From contig NC_068338.1 of NCBI RefSeq assembly GCF_014633365.1, positions 26,972,291 through 27,036,290 on the forward strand: a stretch of 64,000 nt of DNA. Direction: 5' to 3'. Each line of letters starts with the position of its first letter. Position 1 is the first letter of the stretch. Of this stretch, positions 33,401-42,559 are shown one piece after another. The stretch is from Diospyros lotus (taxonomy: Eukaryota > Streptophyta > Magnoliopsida > Ericales > Ebenaceae). The notes under the pieces were generated by a model. That model did not search any database. It had not been told where the DNA came from and saw only the letters and a list, made by a program, of their open reading frames with translations. The translations under genes and the position numbers were made by a program.

Positions 33401-36400
33401 AGATGAAGGGCTGTATAGAAGTTTGATTAGTTCCTTGTTATATCTGACCCACACTAGGTCAGATATTATGCAGGCCGTAAGTATGTTATCTAGATTTATG
33501 AGTAGCCCGAGCACATTGCATTATTCTGCAGCAAAAAGAGTGCTGAGATATCTTAATGGAACCAGAAAACTTGGACTCGGGTATAATAAAGAATCAGAGT
33601 ATTTTTTGAATGGATTCACTGACAGTGACTGGGCAGGATCCTTGGAAGATAGAAAGAGCACTTCGGCTTTTGTGTTTCTCTTGAGAAGTAACATTATTTC
33701 GTGGAGTTCAAGGAAGCAACAAACTGTGGCATTATCATCAGCAGAGGCCGAATATACTGCAGCTACAGAAGCAGCTTGTGAAGCTGTTTGGTTGAGAAAG
33801 TTGCTTGCTGACCTAGGCCAGAAGCAAGAGGTGCCTATGGTAATTTGTTGCGATAATATGTCTGCTATTGCTATGACAAAAAATCCTATTTTTCATGCCA
33901 GGACTAAGCATATTGAACTCAGACATCACTACATTCGAGATTTAGTACAGAAGGGTGAAATTCAACTGAAGTTTGTAAGTACAAATGAGCAGCCAGCAGA
34001 CATGCTCACCAAGGCAATCAGTTCAGAAAAGTTCGAGAAGTTCAAAGCTCAGTTGAAAATCACAAATTAAGAGGGGAATTTGTGAGATTAAGATAATTTA
34101 TGATTTTCATCATATCAAGGGGCATCTAAAGTGGTTTCTAGAAGCATTTAAATATAAAGCATTTAATGTATTAAGAAAGGCTTTATAGTAGAGTCTTTTT
34201 GTTTTCCAATATAGCATTTATAGCATTAATTCTCTAGGAATCTTCTTGTATTCCTAAACTGTTGTAAATGCCTTGATTAGCCTTTATGGTTGTCTGGATG
34301 TGTATAAAGACAAAAGAAATGAGAAGCCTATGGGAGATTTTGATAAAAAAAAAAAGGCTACAACTCTCCAATATCATCCAACGTTTGTGACTCTCTCAAA
34401 AGTTTTATTTTCTAAAATCACTATACTTCCGCATGCACCAACATCAGCCTGAGGGGTTTGTGAGGTCTCAATTTCCTTCACATGTGTGTCAATTGAAAAA
34501 GTCTCTTTATGGGCTTAAACAAGCCCCTAGAGCTTGGTACACAAAGTTAAGATCTGCCCTGCAAGATTGGGGTTTTAAAAGAGTTGTGTCTGATGCTTCA
34601 TTGTTTATTAAAAGAACCTCTTGTTGTGTGTTGTTTATTTTGGTGTATGTGGATGATATTCTTGTCACTAGTTCTAATCCTATAGCTCTCCAAGATTGTA
34701 TTAGAGATTTGGACACACATTTTGCTCTTAAAACTCTAGGATCTGTTAACTACTTCCTAGGGTTTGAAGCTCATAGAGATCCCATTGGTATATACCCTAC
34801 TCAATCCAATACACATTGGATTTATTGAAAAAGACAGCAATGCAAGATTGCAAGCCCTGTGCAACTCCAATGAAATCGGATCTTTCCTTGACTGATAAGG
34901 GAGATCTGTTTTTTGAGCCATCTCTCTATAGAACTATCATTGGTTCTCTTCAATATTTGACCTATACTCGGCCAGACATTGCATTTGTTGTAAACAAGTT
35001 GAGTTAGTTTTTGTCCTCTCCTAAGCAGCAACATTGGTGGGCTTGTAAAAAATTGCTTTGGTATTTTAAAGGGACAGTTGGTCTGGGACTGTTATTTGCC
35101 CCATCTCCTAATGATTTGTCTTTAACAGTCTATACAGATGCTAATCATGCGGGTTGTAAGGTAACTAGACGGCCTACCAGTGGGTTGTGTGTCTTTCTTG
35201 GCAAAAATCTATTGGTTTGGGGCTCAAGAAAACAATATGTAGTGGCCAGATCTGTTGGTGAAGCTGAGTATAGGGCTGTAGCTCAAGGAGTGACTGAGGT
35301 CTTGTGGCTCAAATCTCTATTCTCAGAGTTAATCCATGTGTTAATACTCCAATTCTTTGGTGTAATAACCTAGCAGCTAAAAGTATAGCTGAGAATCCAG
35401 TGTTTCACTCTTGGACCGAACATATTGAGATTGATGTGCATTTTGTAAGAGAGAAGGTAGAAAATGGTGATGTTGAAATTCGGTTTGTTCCCACTCTTCA
35501 TCAAGTGGCTGATATCTTCACTGAAGGGTTGTCAAAGACTCAAAGGATAGGTTTTTGTTTTTGTGCAACAAGCTGGGTCTCAAGCTGTCACCTATGTATC
35601 ACAATCATATTGTTGCTCTAGATAGCCTACAGTCTACAGATAGTCTACAGCCTAACTCTCTGTCATCTACTATAGAGTCTGATTTGAGGGGGAATGTGGA
35701 AGGAATAAGTTGTCGATAGTAGAATTGTGGTGTGCTCACTGATGTAGCAGATTAATGTTATGTTTCTTTTTGTTGTATTGGTAGGCTGTTAGGCAGTTAA
35801 GGCTAAGTATATAAGCTTAGCCTCAATTCAGTTCATGTATTGATTTTTCATTATTGTTCCTTTCTGATCAATAAAGTTTGCAAGGTATTCTTTCTTCTCT
35901 CACTGTTTTCTTCTTATTCATCGCGAAGCTCTTGCTTCAAATTTAGATATCTTGATTCAATTGTTCAAAAGAAAGCGCAGATAATTTGAGGATGTCAAAC
36001 ATTTTATGCAATTATAAAATCTCTTTAAAGCTAAAAGGGAAGTTTTATGAGACAACTATAAGACCATCTCTATTGTATGGCTTAAAATATGGGGGAGTTA
36101 AGTACCAACATGTGCAAAATAAGAGCATGCCTAAGATGAGAATGTTATAGTGAATATGGAGCCAAACAAGATAAGAAATGAGATTATACATAATAAGATT
36201 GGAGCGATGCCTTTAAAGATAAGATGTGGGAGACATGATTATGATGGTTTGGACATGTAAGAGGAAGACTAGTAAACAACCCTATGAGGCGAGTGGAGAA
36301 AATAAAGAAAATTTGTAACAATAGAGGTAGAAAAAAACCAAAGAGAACTTGGTAGGGAAACCTTAAACATGGCATATGATATAATGGCCTTGTAGAAAAT

Positions 36401-39400
36401 ATGGGCATAGATCTCGCATAGAGATGGGTGGAGATCTAGAATTCATGTAGTCGACCCACTTAGTAGAATTTAGGCTTGTGATTGTTTTTATTGTAAAGAA
36501 ATAAACATATGATTCTTAAAGTAAGAATTTTCAGTCATGAATTCATTAACAAGTACAACTGAATTAGAAATGACTTTTTCCCTAATGAACTGATAGACAT
36601 GACTCAAGTACTAAAAAAATGTAGTTACTAGCCAAAAAGAGGATTCAGAGCAAAAAGTTAAACATACCCCAAAGAGCAGCACTTTTCACCAAAGGTGGCA
36701 CAGGAATGTCCTCCTCTGACTTTTTGATGTTTCTATACATATCAAGGCAGAAAAAGAGAAGGAAAAAGGCAACCAATTATTAACTCTCACGATAAAGAAA
36801 AATGACAAACATTTGCAGACTACGGATATTCCAAGCTGAAACACCAGCAAGTAAATCACATAAGTGAAACTAAAACAAGGAATATAAAAAGAATAAAAAG
36901 GAAATTCACATGCCAAATATAATGTGCAAAATCAGAAGGTATATATGTATATATTTTGATAATAAATCTTTTATATGTTTTGATAAATAATAAAGATTTA
37001 TATCACTAAAGGTCACCTTCAAGGGGCTGAACCCTATACAAGAAATAGACATAGAATCAGAACATTTAGCTGACTTATAAAACTTTTCAACAAGTTTTGA
37101 TAGCCCAAGGTAATGTTTCAGAGCATTTAGGTAACCCTTAATTTTGAAAGCTGAAAGTCAGCTTTTAGAACATTGCTAACTTATAAAACTTTTCAGTAAA
37201 TTTTCCACTTGTTCAAAATACTTCTAGTAGGATTTTGGCTATGCTTAATGCCAACCTACTTCTTAACATTACTGTTCTATGGTCATGCAAAAACTACGTT
37301 GATGGCAAAAATCAATGAGAACAAAGTGAGAAAGGATTATTGTCATCTATTTTGTTTAAGATACATGTGCACAAATAGAGAAAGAGGTTGTTTGTTCATC
37401 AGTAAGTCATTTGATCAATTGTGAAAAATCATACCTTTTCGCTGTCATGATCAAATTTGCAATGCCTTGGCCAATAAGACCGCACACAAATCCAACTGAG
37501 CCATACAATATGCCCTGAACCCAAACAAATAAACGAGCAATATTACATCACAAAGTCTATGGTACGCATATAAATACTAAGTCTAGCTTCAGGCAGAGAG
37601 AGTAATATAACCACAAAACAATTCAGAAAAGATGTGAACTTAAAAATAAACTGAAGCAGACATTTATATTTATTTTTCTTTGTTTGGTTATGGATGTTGA
37701 CCATAAAAGGTTTGAAGCAAGAAAGTGGGATTTTGCAAAAATATAGCGGCAAGAAATAAATATTTTCAAGAAAAGCAGTCTAATCATGGCATATTAGTAA
37801 CTTAATAAGCACAGTGAAATATGGTACCTTGTAAAAGTATGTAGCTATGCGCTGTTTCACTGTGAATTTACATCCTGGCCTTTCAGCTTCAAAAACACTG
37901 CATATGAGAAAATTACATGAGAGAATTCTTTTCCTTTTTCTCATAAGATAACTAACCATGGAAGACAAGAAAATTGTAGGCTGTATGGGCCACTGAAGGA
38001 TATTGGAACAGGGGGAAAAAAATTTTGAATCAATACAGTAGATCCATAGTCCCAGAATAAGTGCTATTGAAGTCATAAGAATGATAATTAAATCAAAGGA
38101 AGATTTAATGAATTTATTAGTTTAAATAATACTAGTAATTATTATTATTATTGTGGGGTGGGGAAGGTAGGTGGGGTTAAGGCATGGTTTGTTGTTGCTT
38201 CTCAGAATGCTCGCATGACATAACATTGAAGGAGGCAGCTTTCAAATTCTTTGATTGCATTGTAAGAAAGAAATGTAGCATGCAAAAAGAGGACGTGTTC
38301 TTGGAATACAAGTAGGGAGGCACTCACATTTTCCTAATAAGTCTAAAGAAAGTATTAAGTGAATATATCCATAGAATGAAGTAATGCCTTGAACGAAAGA
38401 AGGAAATGTCAGATTTCTAAGGGAAAAACCATTGCCAAAAGTCTCAAATCAATGCATCAATGAAGCCATAAGTGCCCAAATAGGGAAAAGTAGGAGTGTG
38501 TTGAAGACACAACAAAACATAGAAGGACAAGCTCATAAAGTGAGGGAGCGAAAATGGTCCCAGATTAGCTTAAGGAGCATAAGGAAAAGACCCAGATTAC
38601 AACGAAATGAGGAAAGAAAGGAAATCTGACTACTGAAATGAGAAATCCTCTGTGGACTACACAGACTTATGTTAAGTAGGCTATCAAAATCTCAATAACA
38701 GTTATTTGTTATCAAATATACAAATTCATGTCGAAGTTATTCATTAAGGAATAAAAGGTAGGGAAATGATTTCTTCATATATATATATAATTTTTTTCTC
38801 TCAGTTTCTTCACTAATTTGAGCTTACCTTTATATCAGATTTATTCATATTCCAGGAATCTGAGTTCCAAATGGGACACAAGTTATTGTACTTCATTTAG
38901 AAGTAAGACGCTTTCTTCCCAAGATCAAGTTGAAGAAACTAGATTAGATAATTTTTTACTAAGTTAGTAAGAAACAAATAATGGCCCTTAAAGAGAATAT
39001 GGCCATAGAATTCACATGGTCAACACCATCTAGTGGGACTAGAGCTAGTGATTATTGTTGTTGTAGTTGAAATAAAAAAAAAAATGACAGCATTATTGCC
39101 TACACTTAAAATCTTTAGTTGGACACCAAGAAATATAATGCCTTCCCTGAATTTAATTTTTGCATGGTAAAGATACAAAAATGACAATTGCAACTAGAAA
39201 ACATATAAGATCCTTCAGAAAATATAAGTCAAGGGCAATTGCACAAATTTGGCTGGTCCCTTGTGTGAAAGTTACCAGGTATCAGCTGTAAAGCCTGCCC
39301 TTCATGGCAACATTTCTGACTCCCTCGTTCACTTATTAATTGTTGAATTAGGTTAGGTTATTACACCAGCTTAAACCAAATTCACACATATTAATATGTT

Positions 39401-40807
39401 GGTTCCATGACCATATATCATCCCACCAAAGTAGGGCCAAGAGTGATAAACTGTGTAGCAACTTACTTTGGGCACCATTTATTCAAAATGACTATTCTAA
39501 GGCCAAAGATGCATTCTATAGATAGCCTATGGTTCCATAGTTACAACAAGCTCATAGAGATTACTTCCTATTACAAGAAGTGTTGCAAAATCTAACCATT
39601 AATGGCACATTCAAAAATGGTGACATTGGTACAAGTACTTCAAATGAGATGAAACATTCAAAAAACATTCCTGTGTGCATCAGTTACCTGCTAGGAAGAG
39701 CTCCACAAGCATGTTTGATTTGTCCAAACAAACCACTCGATATAGCTGGTTTCCCTATTCGGGCATATGGTGCCAACATTCCCACCAAAGCTATATCAAC
39801 AACCACGCCAACCAAAAGATCTGCAGCATACAACTCAAACTCTGCCCAAAAATCCTTCCCTCTTTTCTGAACTTCAGCAAATGTTGCACAGCAAGAATCA
39901 ATCACTACCTGTATTGCATTAAATCACAACAGCAACTCTGAGCACTCCATACCGTGTATGATTCTTGGTTCAACTCCGTATTAAACATGATATAAACATT
40001 ATACGAGCAGTTGAAACATTAAAATGGAACCGTGTGTTTGACCACGTTATAATAGAAAAATTATCTTATGATTCTGATTAACGAGAATGAAATGATACAA
40101 ACGTAACAAGATTACAGAACAAACCTCTGTTCCAACTTTGAAAAGAAAAGATGGATCAGCAAGCATTCTATTTCTCAGCATCCCACAGTACCTCATCAAA
40201 AAGCCTACCGGCCAAATTGATCCCTGCAACGCCACAACGGCCATTCATTATTCCCTACAAAACAACAGAAAATACTCGCCGCATAAAAATGTGATCTTAA
40301 ATCCACCTGCAAATCCAAATATCGAGTAAGAAGCAGTCTACGAAGTCCAGTAGCCTTCGCAACCTCCAGCATATCGGAAGGAAGAGTGGCCCCCCGCATT
40401 TCGGTCTCTCTCATAACTTCTTCAAACTTCATCACCGGTCCAAACTCCTCCTCATCGTTATCGTCCTCATCGCCGCCGCCCCCGCCACCTCCACCGGGAG
40501 GAAAACTGCCGTTGCTCCCGTCTCCACCTCCAGCACTTCCATCGTCAGTTTTCGGCGCAGAATCAGTTTCTACTTCCTCCAAAATTCTGACCGCGTTCTC
40601 TGCCGACTCCGATCCAACGCACTTGAATCTGATCACGCGCTTACTCCTAGCCGAGTGCGACAAAGCCACGAATTTCGCTGAATTTGCGTTCGAAACCCTG
40701 ACTTCCACCATGGTGATGACACTCCATCGCTTCGTTGAATGAGTGCCGCTTGTTGAACTATGCGCATTTGCCAATGGGAGACTCGACGAATGAAGCGCAA
40801 CATCCAT
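18477..40807 (-). CDS. RER: RETICULATA/RETICULATA-RELATED family chloroplast protein
   Basis: Seven coding exons join to 409 residues: 40307-40807, 40125-40223, 39688-39908, 37828-37897, 37435-37514, 36668-36732, 18477-18670. Every junction is GT-AG and keeps the frame. The start MDVALHSSSLPLANAHSS begins a Ser-rich, acid-poor N-terminus typical of a chloroplast transit peptide (about 60 residues). Then comes a Gly-rich/acidic linker (residues about 90-120) and the conserved DUF3411 domain: EEEFGPVMKFEEVM, ADPSFLFKVGTE, IDSCCATFAEVQKRGKDFWA, FEAERPGC, DIPVPPLVKSAALWGVFLGV and ending IYGGMQFVDWAKWSGVQ. Three or four hydrophobic segments suggest an envelope membrane protein. Family members affect leaf mesophyll and plastid development; the biochemical activity is unknown. 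Oddity: intron 6 is about 18.0 kb and packed with transposons. A TATA-like AATAAATAA lies at 40949-40957. Confidence 0.92.
20538..20895. repeat. 26-bp palindromes, first group
   Basis: Three near-perfect palindromes at 20538-20563, 20818-20843 and 20870-20895, sharing the core CACTCGGTCATGACCGAGTG with one or two changes each. The first and third are followed by G(C/T)GACACT and near-identical downstream sequence, 332 bases apart. Confidence 0.85.
21065..22486 (+). repeat. Probable solo LTR (about 1.42 kb)
   Basis: The segment begins TGATAAGTGTCTTTTATACA and ends CGTACACTTGCA, a TG...CA form with the GTGGGAACGATACTTG and GTACACTTGCA end seen in long plant gypsy LTRs. It interrupts a tandem unit of the surrounding repeat. 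It carries two perfect 18-bp palindromes AGCGGTATGCATACCGCT (21348-21365 and 21410-21427), 62 bases apart. Orientation is judged from the ends. No 5-bp target duplication was evident. Confidence 0.55.
22553..22630. repeat. 26-bp palindromes, second group
   Basis: Two near-perfect palindromes at 22553-22578 and 22605-22630, 52 bases apart, the same spacing as the pair at 20818 and 20870. Confidence 0.85.
22893..23070. repeat. Two adjacent minisatellites
   Basis: About four copies of a CACTCGGTCATC-type unit of roughly 19-20 bases (22897-22965), half of the palindrome nearby, followed by four copies of a roughly 29-base unit containing TTGGTGACGAGACTC (22979-23068). Confidence 0.75.
23242..24069. 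other. Intronic DNA, nothing recognised
   Basis: AT-rich DNA without a coding frame, RNA gene or repeat that I recognise. Confidence 0.45.
24070..24508 (-). repeat. Possible solo LTR
   Basis: A 439-bp segment bounded by TGTTGAGC on the left and TTTTAAAACA on the right. On the minus strand it carries a TATA-like stretch GGCCTACAAATAAGG, followed by a CT-rich leader (TTCTTCTTCTTCTCTTTT), as in LTRs. No partner LTR or target duplication was found. Confidence 0.4.
24776..25254 (+). mobile_element. Decayed LINE (L1-type) reverse transcriptase, 5' piece
   Basis: A degenerate frame reads YDLKKAYDRVNRKNLWKVLE near 24785, then GLHQ...LSPYL and LFAYDTVLVQNK (from the FADD catalytic box). These are the ordered motifs of plant non-LTR reverse transcriptases. 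Stops and frame changes are frequent. It stops at the copia insertion at 25255 and resumes at 35951. Confidence 0.8.
25244..25254. repeat. 11-bp target-site duplication, left copy
   Basis: AATTTAGATAT directly precedes copia element 1. The same 11 bases follow it at 35940-35950. Confidence 0.85.
25255..25499 (+). repeat. 5' LTR of copia element 1
   Basis: 245 bp, TGTGGAAG...CTTGCTTCA. A TATA box TATATAA lies at 25368-25374 and an AATAAAG polyadenylation-like signal near 25430. Confidence 0.93.
25527..26877 (+). pseudogene. Copia element 1 gag-protease, first part
   Basis: Starts MASNPEFSSSSSLPHSSSML and shows the copia gag block KLNSSNYLFWKA. In-frame stops occur at about 25684 (TAG), 25786 (TAG), 26042 (TGA), 26184 (TAA) and 26415 (TAG). 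The last is in front of the zinc knuckle LCGKPGHFVDRC. The protease motif WFIDSGATNHIT is at about 26698-26733 and appears intact. The frame is cut by an insertion after 26877. Confidence 0.88.
26870..27612. mobile_element. Unclassified 0.73-kb insertion with 8-bp target duplication
   Basis: GATTTTAA flanks the insert at 26870-26877 and 27605-27612, and taking out 735 bases restores an uninterrupted copia reading phase across the site. The insert starts GTGGGATCGTAACATGG and ends GCACGAGTTAACTCAT. It has a perfect 9-bp-stem palindrome (CATAAAATC...GATTTTATG near 26912-26934) and a 10-bp palindrome GAGTTAACTC near the right end. An 8-bp duplication suggests a hAT-type or related cut-and-paste DNA element, but good terminal inverted repeats were not seen. 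No coding capacity. Confidence 0.7.
27613..29546 (+). pseudogene. Copia element 1 integrase and first half of reverse transcriptase
   Basis: Contains LPNALHVPNMKKNLISV (protease/integrase junction), a GAG-pre-integrase zinc-like segment (FCDSCKLGKMHQLPF), integrase core (LELVYSDLWGPSP, QTDNGGEF), and reverse transcriptase up to DVNNAFLNGDLSEEVFMAQ, where copia element 2 enters. Stops at 27819-27821 and about 28285, and frame changes around 28280-28440 and 28930, make it non-functional. Confidence 0.88.
29547..29905 (+). repeat. 5' LTR of copia element 2
   Basis: 359 bp. TATA box TATATAAAG about 225 bases in; the 3' LTR has a changed TGTATAAAG at this place. Differs from the 3' LTR at about ten positions plus A-run and T-run length changes. 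Confidence 0.93.
29947..30762 (+). pseudogene. Copia element 2 gag
   Basis: A 271-codon frame starting MASNPPSTSNTMFSYSQSQ, with the copia gag blocks VPIFEGENYRYWSDQM and YLHQGVSKSIYPHI, then a Lys/Gln and Arg-Gly-rich tail (GRGHGRGRG). A TAA at 30760-30762 ends it, but the very same frame continues with the zinc knuckle CIICKKTNHVAPDC and runs on into pol. The stop could be a nonsense mutation or a read-through point; I lean to mutation because related elements usually have a single frame. Confidence 0.88.
30763..34070 (+). pseudogene. Copia element 2 pol (protease, integrase, RT, RNase H)
   Basis: Open from the stop at 30760 to 33373. Order: zinc knuckle, protease WFLDSGCSNHMT, GAG-pre-integrase (HLRYGHLHLRG...CEGCVFGK), integrase core (LVHFDIFGPT, LRTDRGGEF, QQNGVAERRNRT), and RT (LDVKSAFLNGELEEEVYVEE, LYGLKQAPRAW, LYVDDLIYMG). 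A perfect 17-bp tandem duplication (33348-33364 and 33365-33381) then shifts the frame. The rest of RT and RNase H continue at 33423-34070 with ALSSAEAEYTAATEAACEAVW and an MLTKAI end. Nearly intact otherwise. Confidence 0.92.
33348..33381 (+). repeat. 17-bp tandem duplication disrupting pol
   Basis: Two perfect adjacent copies of TGAGAAGCTGAAGGTTG. The frame after it matches a shift of 17 bases. Confidence 0.95.
34081..34443 (+). repeat. 3' LTR of copia element 2
   Basis: 363 bp, follows the polypurine tract and is followed by the target duplication TCAGC. Confidence 0.93.
34449..35621 (+). pseudogene. Copia element 1 second half of RT and RNase H
   Basis: Resumes at PEGFVRSQ right after element 2, then LKKSLYGLKQAPRAWY, LVYVDDILVTSS, a stop near 34827, IGSLQYLTYTRPDIAFVVNK, and RNase H (VYTDANHAGC, RKQYVVARSVGEAEY, HIEIDVHFVREKV, VADIFTEGLSK). 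Stops at 34827, 35007 and 35373 and frame changes show decay. Confidence 0.88.
35695..35939 (+). repeat. 3' LTR of copia element 1
   Basis: 245 bp, the same length as the 5' LTR with about ten differences. Followed by the 11-bp repeat AATTTAGATAT. Confidence 0.93.
35940..36490 (+). mobile_element. Decayed LINE, 3' piece
   Basis: Continues the LINE at FRYLDSIVQKKAQ. Then the C-terminal zone of plant LINE proteins is visible in degenerate form: T-I-R-P-S-L-L-Y-G-L, MRML, a WFGHVR-like stretch near 36245, and the typical 3' end GAATTCATGTAGTCGACCCA with a TTG/T-rich tail near 36475. Stops are frequent. Confidence 0.75.
37898..39687 (-). other. Intron 3 of the RETICULATA-family gene
   Basis: 1.8 kb, AT-rich. 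It holds a LINE 3' end at 38995-39069. The frame at 38432-38629 has no resemblance to any family. Introns 1 (40224-40306), 2 (39909-40124), 4 (37515-37827) and 5 (36733-37434) hold nothing recognisable. Confidence 0.7.
38995..39069 (+). repeat. LINE 3'-end fragment
   Basis: GCCATAGAATTCACATGGTC, then CATCTAGTGGGACTAGAGCT and an ATTATTGTTGTTGTAGTTG tail, like the LINE 3' end at 36430-36480. Only the tail is present. Confidence 0.6.
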
Positions 40808-40949
40808 GTCTCTGAATCGTTACAAAGTTGTTTTACCGGGAATGAACCAATCAAAGAGGTCAGGTCCGAAACGAATGATTCGAGATCACAACAACAGAAC
40901 TAGAGGCGGAACCCTAATAACGATTCCGTCTCTGTCGCTCTCTCTTCGT

Positions 40950-42559
40950 TATTTATTCCGGTTGTAGTCAGTAGAATTTGACTGATGAGAGAGGGAGGGG
41001 GCGCGGTTTGTTTGGTATTGTTCGTTGATTCATGGATCCGACTTTTCAACCGGTTATGATTTTATAAATTATTTTCTCCTACTAAATCAGCTAAATTAAA
41101 CAAAATATACTTTTTTCCTGTAAAAATAAAACCTCTATGAATTTAGCTCTTTCAATTACTGTTCGTGAGAGTAGCTACGTCATCCATAATTTCTAAATAA
41201 AATCCCCTATTAAAGAATGGGAATTTGGTTATCATTTTGGAAAAAAAATAATACAAATAATAATATAAGGTTCAAACACTTTACCTCGATACGCATGTTT
41301 ATATATGAGTTAAAACTCTATTTTACAAGTATCTATACATATCCAAACATGTTTTTTGAGTTTCAGGCGCAATAAATTCAAAAGAAGTTGTTGGTTCTTC
41401 AAGATATGACTATTCAAGAGAGGTGAATTGAATAATTAATTTTTTTTAATAAATATTATTGATTAATATTTTTATTTAAAAATATATATTTGATAAATAT
41501 AATAAATTATGTTTGAAATTAATAATTAATGCAAATCATAAAATATAACAAGAATAAATAATGTAAGGCATAATATAATTTATGGTGATTCGATATTTTC
41601 CACACATACCTAATTCATTTTTTCAATATTTATCTCAATTTTTTTTTTTGAGATATATGTTATAAAAATATTATATAAATTAATTTAAAAAAAATTAATA
41701 TAAAATAATATTTTTAATAATTCATATGATAAAAAATATTTAATAAATTAATTTTAAAAAATTAAATTTAAAAAATATTTAAAAATATTTTTAACATAAA
41801 ATAATATTTTTAGTAATATATACATTATAAAAAATAATTTAATACTATAATTAATATATTTTAAAAAAATTGTTAATCACAAAAATACTATAATTTGTAT
41901 ATTAATTTTTTTATTAATTATTAAAATTTAATTAATATAAACAAGTTGTCCGAAGAATATTTTTGCATAGTCTAATATTGTGTCAGAATTACATGTTTCA
42001 GTCAGCAATCTACTGCCATTCACTGGGAACTGTCCATAGACTCAGAAACATTATTCATGATGCCAAGCCCAAAGGGTAATAGAAATAAAAGAAAACCAAC
42101 AACAAAACAAAAATCTTTCATATATTTTCTTCTTTCCGCACTTACAGGATCTTTGAAAGAGCTGTACATGTATATAAACCCTTAGAACAATGGATATTAT
42201 GTCTGTAATTGAAGCACATTGCACAACTGTATTTACTCCAGTCGACAACCCGAGCCGAAAAGAGTAGTGCTAGTTTTGTATGCATGAAGAATAGCAGCAG
42301 AGACTTGCAGTTCCAGATCAAGGATGGATTATAGCTTCTGTAGTCCTCTTCCATTCAAAGAAGAAGAAGAAGAAAGAGTAACTGATAATTGATTCAATCC
42401 ACATGGGAGGAAGCTGCTATTCTTCAGGCATGCATTTCAATCAAAAAAGTAAATAGATGGGTGCAAGACTCAGGACTGTCACCTTTTTTATGTTGCCCTT
42501 ATGAAGTGCCAAGATATTTGCAGACATGAACCGAGTTTTTGTTTCCTTCGTCTCAGCAC
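40950..42559. other. Intergenic, no gene seen
   Basis: Promoter side of the RETICULATA-family gene on the left and 3' flank of the NPH3 gene on the right. 41400-41950 is extremely AT-rich with A/T runs. No coding frame. Confidence 0.5.

Larger units (their letters stand above)
29547..34443 (+). mobile_element. Ty1/copia retrotransposon 2, nested in RT of element 1
   Basis: LTRs at 29547-29905 and 34081-34443 begin TGTGAGATT and end ACCAACA. The 5-bp target duplication TCAGC is at 29542-29546 and 34444-34448. The primer-binding site TGGTATCAGAGCC is at 29911-29923 and the polypurine tract AAGAGGGGAATT at 34069-34080. About ten substitutions separate the LTRs, so it is younger than element 1, as the nesting requires. 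Gag and pol are one frame but for two lesions. Confidence 0.95.
25255..35939 (+). mobile_element. Ty1/copia retrotransposon 1 (host of nested insertions)
   Basis: Two 245-bp LTRs (25255-25499 and 35695-35939) flank gag, protease, integrase, RT and RNase H in copia order. The primer-binding site TGGTATCAGA starts at 25500 and the polypurine tract GAGGGGGAA is at 35686-35694. Removing the two insertions (26878-27612 and 29547-34448) leaves about 5 kb, a normal copia length. By eye the LTRs differ at about 10 of 245 positions (near 4 percent). Coding is disrupted by many stops. It sits in a LINE, in intron 6 of the RETICULATA-family gene, antisense to that gene. Confidence 0.93.
18671..36667 (-). 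other. Intron 6 of the RETICULATA-family gene, about 18.0 kb
   Basis: Donor TTTGGG|GTATGTT at 36667 and acceptor TTATCAG| at 18671 on the minus strand. The exons on either side join in phase 1 through the conserved Trp-Gly-Val-Phe-Leu segment. The intron contains the elements listed separately between 20.2 and 36.5 kb. The part 18671-20266 has no gene; around 18950-19135 it holds inverted, A/T-run-rich segments (GGCCCCTGAACTTTTT, GAATTTGAGC) that look like a worn MITE. Confidence 0.85.

Noticed and set aside
40386..40742. 118-codon plus-strand frame with a Ser-Pro run
   Set aside because: Antisense shadow of RETICULATA-family exon 1 (Gly-rich linker).
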